From positions 1 to 6,357 of the forward strand of contig JAAXUM010000088.1 in NCBI GenBank assembly GCA_013336025.1: a stretch of 6,357 nt of DNA, written 5' to 3'. The notes under the pieces are model-generated. The model saw only the letters and a program-made list of their open reading frames with translations, was not told where the DNA came from and did not search any database. The position numbers and the translations under genes were made by a program. Shown here one piece after another: positions 1-6,219 of this stretch; the first letter of the stretch is position 1; the number at the start of each line of letters is the position of its first letter. This stretch comes from Chlorobiaceae bacterium (lineage in GTDB: Bacteria; Bacteroidota; Chlorobiia; Chlorobiales; Chlorobiaceae).

Positions 1-495
1 AATCGTGATGCCGTTATAGATGACTTTTACAAACGCATCATCGAACCATCCGTAGTCGGCATAGGCTTTTTTGATGGTGATACTGTTGGTGATAATGCCA
101 TCGGCAAGTTTTGTAAGAGTGAGCCGGTGTTTCCATTTTTTTCCGCAGAGCAGCATTCCGTGGCGGGCAATAACGGTTGTTTTTCCGTAAAGTCTTGCGG
201 CAAGACCGGCTACCCGGACATCCTTGTTGAGGTTGCAGATGATGATGTCAACGGCATGATCTCTCAGGTAACCTGCTATGGCGAGTGTTTTTAACGGGCT
301 GATATCGCTGTTTATTTCAAAAACAGTTGTTGAAACTCCTTTTGATTTCGCATAATCGAAGATTCTGGAGTTTTTTTTGCTTCCGAGAACAACGGTATGC
401 CCACGTTCAGTAAGCCCTTTTGCAGCGTTTACCATCCATTTCTCTCCTCCCCCGAATTTGTCGCGGCCAATGGAATTGATAAAGAGAATGTTCAT
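1..495 (-). CDS. Glycosyltransferase, GT4-like (GT-B fold), N-terminal part; cut by the left window edge
   Basis: An open frame of 165 codons starts at the ATG at 495-493 and continues off the left edge without a stop. The protein begins MNILFINSIG and then has the glycine-rich FGGGEKW stretch (residues 14-20), where GT-B enzymes have the first nucleotide-sugar/acceptor loop. A GLTERGHTVVLGS strand follows (about 27-39), then ARHG (110-113), and KVIYNGI (157-163) at the domain boundary, as is typical of GT4 enzymes. The C-terminal donor-binding domain with its E-x7-E motif lies outside the window, so sugar and acceptor cannot be named. The start is 38 bp downstream of the GT9 stop on the same strand, so the two are probably cotranscribed and add sugars to lipopolysaccharide or a related surface glycan (inference). 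The upstream GGAA is only a weak ribosome site. Confidence 0.85.
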   Translation of the reverse strand, partial: MNILFINSIGRDKFGGGEKWMVNAAKGLTERGHTVVLGSKKNSRIFDYAKSKGVSTTVFEINSDISPLKTLAIAGYLRDHAVDIIICNLNKDVRVAGLAARLYGKTTVIARHGMLLCGKKWKHRLTLTKLADGIITNSITIKKAYADYGWFDDAFVKVIYNGITI

Positions 496-533
496 ATTGT
501 TCCGTGTTTTTTTACCGGCTGTAAAATAATATT

Positions 534-1607
534 TCAGGAAAACTCTGTTTTTTTGTTGCTGCTCTCAGTTGTTCCTCCGGTTGCCATGTCCAATTGTTGC
601 AGCAATTTGTTTTGCATGACCGAGGCGACAACTTCCACCTCAATGTCGCTGACCTGTGAAGTGCTGGAGGTGATGATCTCGAAGTCAACGAGATAAGGTC
701 CGAATCTCGACAAGTCCTGAGGCGCTTTGGTGTAAAGTCCGATCACCGGAATGTTGCAGCACGAAGCAACATGAACCAGAGAGGTGTCGGGGGTGACAAG
801 CAATCGCAGATGCTTGACGAGTTCTCCTACTTCGTAGATGTTGACGGTTGGTGGTGAAACGGTGACGTTATCATGCTGTTCAAGTCGCATTTTCATATTC
901 GTGTCACCGGGAGCTGAAAATATCACGAACTGCATATCCGGGAAACCTTTAATGAGAGCATGCCATCTTTCTTCCGTCCAGCATCGCAAGGGGCTTCCTG
1001 CGCTGATGTTAAGGCCGATCAGAACGTCAGTATTGATTTTTTCTGAAAACCTGGTTATGGCACCTGACACTGGTGCCGGAGGCAGATAAGGCCTGCACTC
1101 TTTTTCCCGGGTTCTTACAGAGAGCACTGAGAGCAGCGAGCAGTTTTTGAGAGCCATTCTGGTATGATACTCTATCTTTATCAGGTGATTGAAAAGGCCT
1201 TCGTGATAAGGATGAGCATGCCCTGCCTTGAAACGGGCACGGATAAGGATGGTCTGTATCAGAAAGTTTGTTGACGGGCTGTCCTTTGTGTTGAAGAGCA
1301 GATCAAACTCCTTTGAAAGGACATCGTTGTAATAGCGTACAATATTATTTTTTACAGAGTGAATGGCGGTGACATGAGGATCGTTTCTGAAAAATGCAGT
1401 GGATGCTTCGCTGAAGCAGATGAGGTGAATTTCAAGATGGGGAAATGAGTGGCGGAGATTGCGCAGTAATGGCGTAAGCAGGATCGAGTCTCCGATTTTT
1501 TCCTGGGCAAGAATGACAATTGAGTTGAGTGGCCCGGTAAATTGCCGGAGAGGTTCTCTTTTATGAACGATCAGTTGCAGCGTTCTGGTAAAGAGCTTTC
1601 TGAACAT
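534..1607 (-). CDS. Glycosyltransferase family 9 (ADP-heptose:LPS heptosyltransferase-like)
   Basis: This is a complete gene of 357 codons from the ATG at 1607. The frame stays open up to an ATG at 1658, which would give 374 residues. In 374-residue numbering, the N-terminal domain has EKIGDSILLTPLLRNLRHSF (53-72), the GT9 pattern GDx(L)xTPxLRxLRxxFP. The C-terminal domain opens with GLNISAGSPLRCWTEERW (215-232), equivalent to the NPGA...KRWP segment of heptosyltransferases. It also has VTPDTSLVHVASCCNIPVIG (288-307), which matches the family's GNDSGPMHLAAALG donor-binding motif in degenerate form. Members transfer heptose or related sugars from nucleotide donors to the lipopolysaccharide core on the inner face of the inner membrane; the actual sugar is unknown here. 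I prefer the 1607 start because MFRKLF follows an A-rich leader and the extra 17 residues (with KKKK) are not part of the fold, but no start has a clear Shine-Dalgarno site. It is the first gene of the leftward pair. Confidence 0.87.
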   Translation of the reverse strand: MFRKLFTRTLQLIVHKREPLRQFTGPLNSIVILAQEKIGDSILLTPLLRNLRHSFPHLEIHLICFSEASTAFFRNDPHVTAIHSVKNNIVRYYNDVLSKEFDLLFNTKDSPSTNFLIQTILIRARFKAGHAHPYHEGLFNHLIKIEYHTRMALKNCSLLSVLSVRTREKECRPYLPPAPVSGAITRFSEKINTDVLIGLNISAGSPLRCWTEERWHALIKGFPDMQFVIFSAPGDTNMKMRLEQHDNVTVSPPTVNIYEVGELVKHLRLLVTPDTSLVHVASCCNIPVIGLYTKAPQDLSRFGPYLVDFEIITSSTSQVSDIEVEVVASVMQNKLLQQLDMATGGTTESSNKKTEFS

Positions 1608-1982
1608 TTTTTTTTTCTTACCCAATGTTCGGAAGGAGTTCATAAAAGGGATGTTCATAAAGAGTTTTTTAAAAGGGAACTTACGAGAATAACCTTATTT
1701 TCTCAATTGAATTATCCCTCAACAAGTTTTCGTTTTTTCCTGTCACGCATTCGGGATTTTGTCAAAGGCATACAAAGCCAGTCATTATGTATCGATATTC
1801 GTGATAACGTTTTCCGGCAGGCGATTTTGATTTACAGACACGATTGTATGCAAATGATATTGCAAAGCAGGCTACTGCACACAAGAGAGTTCCGGGATGG
1901 CTCTGAAAGCTCAGGAGCAGATTGTTAAACCGCATGTCAGGCTGGTATCATAATCAGTTGATTACTTTTTCCTTCCTTTAAA
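1608..1982. other. Divergent intergenic region between the GT9 gene and the CPBP protease gene
   Basis: This stretch separates two genes that point away from each other and should carry both promoters. A rightward promoter candidate is listed separately. For the leftward direction I find a perfect TTGACA on the minus strand (plus positions 1761-1766), but it has no acceptable -10 box 16-18 bp away, so no leftward promoter is called. A plus-strand open frame of 128 codons crosses this stretch from 1542, but it has no family resemblance and overlaps the GT9 gene, so I treat it as chance. I see no RNA gene or strong inverted repeat. Confidence 0.6.
1923..1951 (+). promoter_or_regulatory. Candidate sigma-70-type promoter for the CPBP protease-cdsA unit
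   Basis: TTGTTA (1923-1928) and TATCAT (1946-1951) are separated by exactly 17 bp, and TGG directly before the -10 box makes it an extended -10 (TGnTATCAT). The match is 4 of 6 for the -35 and 5 of 6 for the -10 against the general bacterial consensus. Transcription would start near 1958, leaving a leader of about 25 nt before the ATG at 1983. The assignment rests on consensus matching only. Confidence 0.45.
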
Positions 1983-2936
1983 ATGACAGTACAGAAACCC
2001 ATAATCGCAGAACCCTTTTTTGTTCGTCGTCCTTCATTTTTTCTGAACACGCTCATTCTGTTCGGAATTATGATGCTCTATCAGGTCATGGGGAGTCTGC
2101 TGTTCCTGAAAATTTCCGCTCTTGATCTCTCACTGCCGCTTTCTCCCGGTGATCAAGGCCGGATGATCTCTCTCATGAGGATCATGCAGGCGGTCAGTCA
2201 GATCCTGTTGCTTGCATTTCCCGTTTTACTTCTCGCTAAACGCCATGCCGGAGGAGAGCACCTTTTTTCGGCTGAAACACTCGCATTTCTGGGGATTCAG
2301 AGAAAGGGATCACTGGCTCTGGTGCTTTGGGCTGTTCTGGGTGTCTTCTGTCTGCAGCCGCTCATGCAGACCATTGCAGAACTGCAGCAGCTTTATTTGT
2401 GGCCTGCTCTGGGGGAGGCAGGAAAACAGGTTGTTGAGAACCAGAAAATCATGGACAGGATGATAGCCGCTCTTGCTGTTATGCGCTCCCTGCCTGAAGC
2501 TGTTGCTGTTGTGGCGGTGCTCGCTGTTACGCCGGCAATGTGTGAAGAGCTGCTTTTTCGTGGTTATATCCAGGAGAACTATCGCCAGGCTATTGATCCT
2601 CGAGCCGCTGTGATTCTGACTGGTTTTGTTTTTGCTGTTTTTCATCTGAGTGCTGCCAACTTCGTTCCGCTTACGCTTCTTGGTTGCTATATTGGTTATG
2701 TGTTTCTGAAAGCCGGCACACTTGCCGTGCCTTTTGCCGTTCATCTTGTCAATAATCTTGCAGCGCTCGTACAGCTCTCTATGGGTTCGGGTACAGGGAT
2801 CAATGTGGACGGAGCTTCTCATTCCGGTGTTGTCGGGTTTTGGTGGTGGTGGCTTGTTGTAGCCGGCTCGATGGTGTTGTTTCTTTTATGTATGGCCAAG
2901 TTCAGGGCAGCGTCTTTTTCTGAAACGCGGCAATAG
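1983..2936 (+). CDS. CPBP-family intramembrane metalloprotease (CAAX protease/Abi-like)
   Basis: A 317-residue membrane protein with about seven or eight hydrophobic segments (roughly 22-42, 66-86, 108-131, 162-186, 206-224, 226-243, 246-265, 286-305). All three catalytic signatures of the CPBP (Rce1-like) family are present and intact: EELLFRGY with the glutamate pair at 188-189 and Arg193, FAVFH ending at His221, and HLVNN with His254 and Asn258. The glutamates and histidines form the active site within the membrane. Bacterial members have been linked to peptide maturation, bacteriocin immunity and protein secretion, but most substrates are unknown, and none can be deduced here. The C-terminal segment carries a run of four tryptophans (287-290) from a TGG repeat. 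No Shine-Dalgarno site precedes the ATG. The stop lies 52 bp before the chosen cdsA start, so the two genes are probably cotranscribed. Confidence 0.9.
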   Translation: MTVQKPIIAEPFFVRRPSFFLNTLILFGIMMLYQVMGSLLFLKISALDLSLPLSPGDQGRMISLMRIMQAVSQILLLAFPVLLLAKRHAGGEHLFSAETLAFLGIQRKGSLALVLWAVLGVFCLQPLMQTIAELQQLYLWPALGEAGKQVVENQKIMDRMIAALAVMRSLPEAVAVVAVLAVTPAMCEELLFRGYIQENYRQAIDPRAAVILTGFVFAVFHLSAANFVPLTLLGCYIGYVFLKAGTLAVPFAVHLVNNLAALVQLSMGSGTGINVDGASHSGVVGFWWWWLVVAGSMVLFLLCMAKFRAASFSETRQ

Positions 2937-2988
2937 CTACAATTATTCCTTGCTGATGCACAGCATTGCTGTGCGGATAACCGAAATT

Positions 2989-3810
2989 ATGGGAACTCTC
3001 TTGAGCATAAATCTTTTACAGAGAATTGTCGTTGCTGTTCTTGGAATCCCTCTTTTTCTCTGGATAAACAGAGAGGGTGGCATACTTTTTTTTCTGCTGG
3101 TTCTTTTACTGTCGCTTCAGGCAACGGTTGAGTTTTACCGGCTTGCAGAGCATAAGGCGCATCCGTCACCTCTTTGGGTTGTGCTTCCCTGGACGGTGTT
3201 GCTGCAGGTGAATTTCTATACCGGATTTGCCGATACCGCAGAGCTGCTGCTTCTTATGGTGCTTTTTCTGTTTGTCCTGGAGCTTTTTGATAAAGAGGGA
3301 TCGCCGTTGTTGAATCTCGGTTCCTTGCTTACCGGGCTGCTCTACGTCAATCTCTGTTTCGGGTCGCTTCTCAGGTTACGGATTTCGTTGCCTGATGGTC
3401 GCGGAGAAGCTTTTGTGCTGCTTTTACTGGTCTGTGTCTGGTCTGCCGATATTTTCGCCTATTTTGGTGGCAGCACCATGGGAGGAAAGCTGATCCGTCG
3501 AAAGTTGTTTGAGCGGTTGAGCCCTCATAAAACCTGGGAGGGATTTCTTTCCGGATTTTTTGGCAGTCTTGCCGCATCATTCGTGTTTGCGCGGTTCGTG
3601 CCTGATGTGTCTGATTCTGCCGCATTGATTACCGGAGCGCTCATAGGTCTCGGAAGTCCGGCTGGTGATCTTATTGAATCGATGTTCAAGCGTGACGCAG
3701 GAGTTAAAGACTCTTCCGGGCTGATTCCGGGGCATGGCGGGGTGCTTGACCGGTTTGACACTGTTATGTTTGTTTCACCGTTTGTCTATTTGATCATAAC
3801 CTATCTGTAA
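2989..3810 (+). CDS. cdsA: Phosphatidate cytidylyltransferase (CDP-diacylglycerol synthase)
   Basis: CdsA condenses CTP with phosphatidic acid to give CDP-diacylglycerol and pyrophosphate, the branch point to phosphatidylglycerol, cardiolipin and phosphatidylethanolamine, in the inner membrane. With the ATG at 2989 the protein has 273 residues, which is normal for the family. The C-terminal family signature is complete: SMFKRD..VKD (231-241), then GLIPGHGGVLDRFD (244-257), including the conserved KR, KD, HGG and DRFD residues. Upstream are the conserved DIFAYFGGSTMGGK (154-167) and SPHKTWEG (178-185) cytoplasmic loop motifs, among about eight hydrophobic segments. The frame is open to an in-frame ATG at 2956 and a TTG at 2950. 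These add 11 or 13 hydrophilic residues, and none of the starts has a convincing ribosome site. I prefer 2989 because it places NLLQRIVVAVLGIPLFLW near the N terminus as in other CdsA proteins. It lies directly after the CPBP protease gene. Confidence 0.93.
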   Translation: MGTLLSINLLQRIVVAVLGIPLFLWINREGGILFFLLVLLLSLQATVEFYRLAEHKAHPSPLWVVLPWTVLLQVNFYTGFADTAELLLLMVLFLFVLELFDKEGSPLLNLGSLLTGLLYVNLCFGSLLRLRISLPDGRGEAFVLLLLVCVWSADIFAYFGGSTMGGKLIRRKLFERLSPHKTWEGFLSGFFGSLAASFVFARFVPDVSDSAALITGALIGLGSPAGDLIESMFKRDAGVKDSSGLIPGHGGVLDRFDTVMFVSPFVYLIITYL

Positions 3811-3908
3811 GGTATTGTTACGGTACTCCGGATGGCTGAAATCCGACTGCTCCTGGTACTCTTATCCCCCTTCTGGTGAAGAACCTTCATTGAATCTGCT
3901 CTTTTCAG

Positions 3909-3937
3909 CGTTACAGGGGTAACGATGTTTATTTGTT
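3909..3937 (+). terminator. Weak candidate terminator hairpin downstream of cdsA
   Basis: CGTTAC (3909-3914) and GTAACG (3919-3924) form a perfect 6-bp stem with the loop AGGG, followed by the T-rich but interrupted ATGTTTATTTGTT. It lies about 100 bp after the cdsA stop. The stem is short and only half GC, and the T tract is broken, so intrinsic termination is possible but not well supported. It may instead be a protein-binding palindrome. Confidence 0.3.
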
Positions 3938-3943
3938 ACACAT

Positions 3944-4009
3944 TGCCGGGATATGCCGGGATCGGTCCCGATGTGCCGGGACTCACAACGGTAAATAGAG
4001 ATGCCCGGA
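3944..4009. repeat. Cluster of TGCCGGGA repeats upstream of the EIIA gene
   Basis: Three exact copies of TGCCGGGA start at 3944, 3954 and 3974, so their spacings are 10 and 20 bp, close to one and two helical turns. A variant, TGCCCGGA, starts at 4002. Between the second and third copies, CGGGA (3957-3961 region) and TCCCG (3966-3970) form a short hairpin with the loop TCGG. The even spacing on one face of the helix resembles an array of protein-binding half-sites, but this is inference; it could also be a decayed local repeat. Confidence 0.6.
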
Positions 4010-4085
4010 AATAAAGTTTTTTTATATTATCCCTTGACTTGAGGTGAGAACAGCTCTGCTTGTGCGGCTGTCAATAGAAGATTCA

Positions 4086-4100
4086 ACAACAATATGTTGT
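4086..4100 (+). promoter_or_regulatory. Small hairpin and minimal ORF at the translation start of the EIIA gene
   Basis: ACAACA (4086-4091) and TGTTGT (4095-4100) are perfect inverted arms around the loop ATA, ending four bases before the EIIA start codon at 4105, in the place where a ribosome site would be. No Shine-Dalgarno sequence is present. An upstream ATG at 4094 reads four codons (M-L-S-P) to a TGA whose first bases overlap the EIIA ATG (ATGA). The arrangement could couple or restrain initiation, but the stem is short and AT-rich, so its effect is uncertain. Confidence 0.3.
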
Positions 4101-4104
4101 CACC

Positions 4105-4575
4105 ATGAAAATTGAAAGCCTTCTGTCGGAGAGCTTTATTGCCTTGAATCTCGACCTTGCCTCAAAGGGTCAGGTGATTGATGCCATGCTTGCTCTTGTC
4201 GCAAATCATCCGGGTGTTTTTGATACAGAGAAGTTGCGTCAGGATGTGCTTAAGCGGGAGAGGGAGATGTCAACCGGAATCGGAAAAACAATTGCTCTTC
4301 CCCATGCAAAAACAAGTGCAGTCAAACATCCGGTGCTTGCTCTTGCAACGCTTCACAGAGAGATCAATTTCGACTCCATTGATAATGAACCTGTCCGGAT
4401 CATTTTTCTTCTTGCAACTCCGGAAGAGATGCTTGCCGAACATTTGAAATTGCTTGGCAGAATTACGCGGCTTGCCGGGAGGGTTGATTTTCGCGAACAG
4501 TTGCTCTTGCTGAAAACACCGGCAGAGGTGCTTGCCTTGTTCAGGGAGGAGGAAAAGGATTTCCCTCAGATTTAA
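4105..4575 (+). CDS. PTS EIIA type-2 domain protein (PtsN/fructose class)
   Basis: A single-domain protein of 156 residues, the usual length for PtsN-type EIIA proteins. The phosphorylation site is clear: STGIGKTIALPHAKT (56-70) with the active-site His67 in the family pattern GIG..(I)A(I/L)PHAK. The downstream HREINFDSIDNEPVRIIFLLATPEE segment (about 84-108) and the late LKLLGRITRL helix (114-123) also match the fold. EIIA domains accept phosphate from HPr. In transport systems they pass it to EIIB; in the nitrogen-type PTS they act as regulators through their phosphorylation state. No EIIB, EIIC, HPr or enzyme I gene lies in the window, so a regulatory role is more likely than sugar uptake (inference). 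The gene stands alone, with 294 bp before and 354 bp after it. It resembles ptsN, but context for that exact name (rpoN, hpf) is absent, so no symbol is given. Confidence 0.88.
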   Translation: MKIESLLSESFIALNLDLASKGQVIDAMLALVANHPGVFDTEKLRQDVLKREREMSTGIGKTIALPHAKTSAVKHPVLALATLHREINFDSIDNEPVRIIFLLATPEEMLAEHLKLLGRITRLAGRVDFREQLLLLKTPAEVLALFREEEKDFPQI

Positions 4576-4645
4576 GGGAGATCTGTCTGGAGTAAAGGGT
4601 TAACAGGGAAAGTCGGGAGATGTATCGTCTGCTTTTTCGATGCTT

Positions 4646-4727
4646 TTCGTGTTATCCCCAAATGTCCTCTCTGTTATTCCGGATATCCCTCTGTAATCAC
4701 GAATATCCGCTCTGTCATCCCGAACGG
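4646..4727. repeat. Four degenerate tandem units of about 20 bp
   Basis: The two central units, CTCTGTTATTCCGGATATCC (4669-4688) and CTCTGTAATCACGAATATCC (4689-4708), abut directly and match at 16 of 20 positions. A third, CTCTGTCATCCCGAACGG (4710-4727), shares the first half and the CGAA core. A more diverged fourth copy precedes them (about 4646-4667, with GTTATCCCC and TGTCC). Units follow one another without spacers, unlike a CRISPR. The third unit runs on into the hairpin element at 4714-4740. Confidence 0.65.
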
Positions 4728-4740
4728 AGAGAGGGATCTC
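4714..4740. repeat. Short hairpin repeat of the TCATCCCGAACGGAG type
   Basis: The element begins GTCATCCCGAACGGAG and ends GAGGGATCTC. Its arms ATCCC (4717-4721) and GGGAT (4733-4737) enclose the 11-nt loop GAACGGAGAGA. I recall very similar sequences as dispersed intergenic repeats in green sulfur bacteria and related genomes, so this is probably one copy of a family; that is memory, not a search result. The loop lacks a following T run, so it is not an intrinsic terminator. Confidence 0.6.
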
Positions 4741-4784
4741 AAGGTGTTGGCGGTGAGGCTTGAATCTGAAATTCAGCAGGTGCG

Positions 4785-4825
4785 TTTTTTTTGTCATCCC
4801 TCCTTAAGGCCGGTATGACAAAAAA
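4785..4825. repeat. Imperfect palindrome with T and A tracts at its ends
   Basis: A run of eight T (4785-4792) followed by GTCAT (4793-4797) pairs with ATGAC (4815-4819) followed by six A (4820-4825). This gives an 11-bp outer stem, with further partial pairing inside around CCTTAAGG (4802-4809). The GTCATCCC start echoes the element at 4714, so the two may be the ends of one composite repeat of about 110 bp. Because the T run is on the 5' side and the A run on the 3' side on both strands, it does not look like a terminator. Confidence 0.6.
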
Positions 4826-4929
4826 CTCAGGAAGCACTCATTGCTCAGCTTTAAAAAACTTCTTATCCGGATATTATTCGGTTTGGAAGCCTTATAACTT
4901 TTTTATCAGCAGGGGATTAATCAATAGCT

Positions 4930-6219
4930 ATGCCGCAGTATCAGGTTGTGAAGGGTGCCAGGGATATTTTTCCGGATGAGATCGTTCGCTGGCACTATGT
5001 GGAGGGGGTTGTTCATCGACTTGCTCTTCTTTATGGGTACAGTGAAATCCGTACTCCGGTCTTTGAGTACACTGAACTTTTTCAGCGGAGTATCGGGGCA
5101 ACGACGGACATTGTAGGCAAGGAGATGTTTTCTTTTCTTCCTGATCCTCAGGGCAGATCCATTACCTTGCGTCCGGAGATGACTGCAGGGGTTATGCGGG
5201 CGGTTTTGCAGAAAAACCTGCTTTCGACAGCACCGGTACACAAACTCTTTTATCTCTCTGAGCTTTTTCGAAAAGAGCGCCCACAGGCAGGACGCCAGCG
5301 ACAGTTTTCACAGTTTGGCGCTGAGTTGCTCGGAGTATCCTCTCCGGCTGCCGTTGCCGAGGTTATTACCTTTATGATGCAGGTGTTCGAGACTCTCGGA
5401 ATACGCGGTCTGAAGCTCCGAATCAACACCCTCGGTGACAGCAGTGACCGTGCAAGGTACCGGGAGGTACTCAGAGATTATCTGACTCCTTTTTATGACA
5501 GGCTCGATCTGGCATCCCGTGAGAGGTTTGAAAAAAATCCTCTCAGAATTCTTGATTCGAAAAATCCTGATATGCAGGAGATCATTGCAGGAGCTCCAAG
5601 GCTGCATGACTCTCTTTCAAGTGAGGCTGTGGCGGATTTTGAAAAAGTGCGTTTCTATCTTGACAGTCGCAGGATAGCATACGATATTGATTATCGCCTT
5701 GTTCGCGGACTTGATTACTACTGCCATACCGCATTTGAGGTGACCAGTCCGGAGCTTGGTGCACAGGATGCCATTGGCGGGGGCGGCAGATATGACGGTC
5801 TTGCCAAAGAGTTGGGAAGTTCCGGGGAAGTTCCTGCATCAGGTTTTGCGGCAGGGATGGAAAGAGTGTTGATTACTATGGAAAAGCAGGGTTTGTTTGC
5901 TGCTCTAAGCCCACCCGGGCCGAAAGTCTATGTTGTTGCCCAGCAGCAGGGCCTGCTCGACCATGCGATGCAGGTGGCTTACCGTCTGAGAAGTGAGGGA
6001 ATCAGCACTGAAGTTGATCTTGCAGGAAGAAGCATGAAGGCACAGATGAGAGATGCCAATAGAATGCGGGCCTGCTTTGCGCTTTTTATCGGTGAGGATG
6101 AGGTGGTTTCAGGTGCCTACGCGCTGAAAAACCTTGTTACTGCCGATCAGACGTCACAATCGCTTGATGCGGTTATTGAATTGATCAATCAATATTCGGG
6201 AAAGGAACCTGAATCATGA
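4930..6219 (+). CDS. hisS: Histidyl-tRNA synthetase
   Basis: This class IIa synthetase activates histidine with ATP and charges tRNA-His in the cytoplasm. The 429-residue length is normal. The catalytic core shows [12 protein letters not shown] (6-17) at the N terminus, RPEMTAG (81-87), class II motif 2 [14 protein letters not shown] (113-126), the histidine-specific [14 protein letters not shown] (257-270) with the catalytic Arg259, GGGGRYDGL (283-291), and motif 3 [10 protein letters not shown] (305-314). The C-terminal anticodon-binding domain starts near [11 protein letters not shown] (331-341) and contains [20 protein letters not shown] (359-378). No key residue is missing. The ATG at 4930 puts the GARDIFP motif at the usual distance from the N terminus. 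The only upstream ribosome site, AGGGGA, is 13 nt away. The TGA stop overlaps the ATG of the next gene by four bases (ATGA), so the two form one transcription unit. Confidence 0.97.
   Translation: MPQYQVVKGARDIFPDEIVRWHYVEGVVHRLALLYGYSEIRTPVFEYTELFQRSIGATTDIVGKEMFSFLPDPQGRSITLRPEMTAGVMRAVLQKNLLSTAPVHKLFYLSELFRKERPQAGRQRQFSQFGAELLGVSSPAAVAEVITFMMQVFETLGIRGLKLRINTLGDSSDRARYREVLRDYLTPFYDRLDLASRERFEKNPLRILDSKNPDMQEIIAGAPRLHDSLSSEAVADFEKVRFYLDSRRIAYDIDYRLVRGLDYYCHTAFEVTSPELGAQDAIGGGGRYDGLAKELGSSGEVPASGFAAGMERVLITMEKQGLFAALSPPGPKVYVVAQQQGLLDHAMQVAYRLRSEGISTEVDLAGRSMKAQMRDANRMRACFALFIGEDEVVSGAYALKNLVTADQTSQSLDAVIELINQYSGKEPES
6202..6206 (+). promoter_or_regulatory. Ribosome binding site of the glutaredoxin-like gene, inside the end of hisS
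   Basis: AAGGA lies nine bases before the ATG at 6216. It is the best-placed Shine-Dalgarno site in the window and supports that start. It allows independent or coupled initiation at the overlapping ATGA. Confidence 0.6.

Larger units (their letters stand above)
3811..4104. other. Intergenic region between cdsA and the PTS EIIA gene
   Basis: These 294 bp contain no credible gene. They hold the CGTTAC hairpin, the TGCCGGGA repeat cluster and a small hairpin just before the EIIA start, all listed separately. A possible -10 box TATTAT (4025-4030) follows a run of seven T (4017-4023), but no consensus -35 lies 17 bp upstream; the fourth repeat (4002-4009) occupies that place. A good -35-like TTGACT (4034-4039) has no matching -10. 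I therefore call no promoter. Confidence 0.55.
4576..4929. other. Intergenic region between the EIIA gene and hisS, rich in repeats
   Basis: This 354-bp stretch contains no credible gene. Open frames on both strands here encode no recognisable protein and are made largely of repeat sequence. It holds degenerate 20-bp tandem repeats, a GGGAT/ATCCC hairpin and a GTCAT/ATGAC palindrome, listed separately. Near hisS, TATAAC (4893-4898) could be a -10 box, but no -35 is recognisable. AGGGGA (4911-4916) is the only ribosome-site candidate for hisS and is a rather long 13 nt from its ATG. Confidence 0.55.

Noticed and set aside
1761..1766. Perfect minus-strand TTGACA as a promoter for the GT9 gene
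   Set aside because: No acceptable -10 box is found at a spacing of 16 to 18 bp.
1542..1928. Plus-strand open frame of 128 codons in the divergent region
   Set aside because: It overlaps the GT9 gene antisense, has no recognisable family pattern and has no convincing ribosome site.
2310..2822. Minus-strand open frame of 170 codons opposite the CPBP gene
   Set aside because: It is antisense to an intact, motif-complete gene and its translation is low-complexity and unlike any family I know.
3976..4023. CCGGG (3976-3980) and CCCGG (4004-4008) followed by seven T as a terminator
   Set aside because: The stem is only 5 bp around a 23-nt loop, and eight bases separate it from the T run.
4646..4740. 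Possible CRISPR array because of regular 20-bp repeats
   Set aside because: The units abut with no unique spacers, are degenerate and number only about four; no cas gene is in the window.
4785..4825. Palindrome next to a T run as an intrinsic terminator
   Set aside because: On both strands the T run precedes the stem and an A run follows it, so no U tract would follow the hairpin in the RNA.
4600..4979. Small open frames on both strands in the EIIA-hisS gap
   Set aside because: They consist mostly of repeat and palindrome sequence, lack ribosome sites and encode no recognisable protein.
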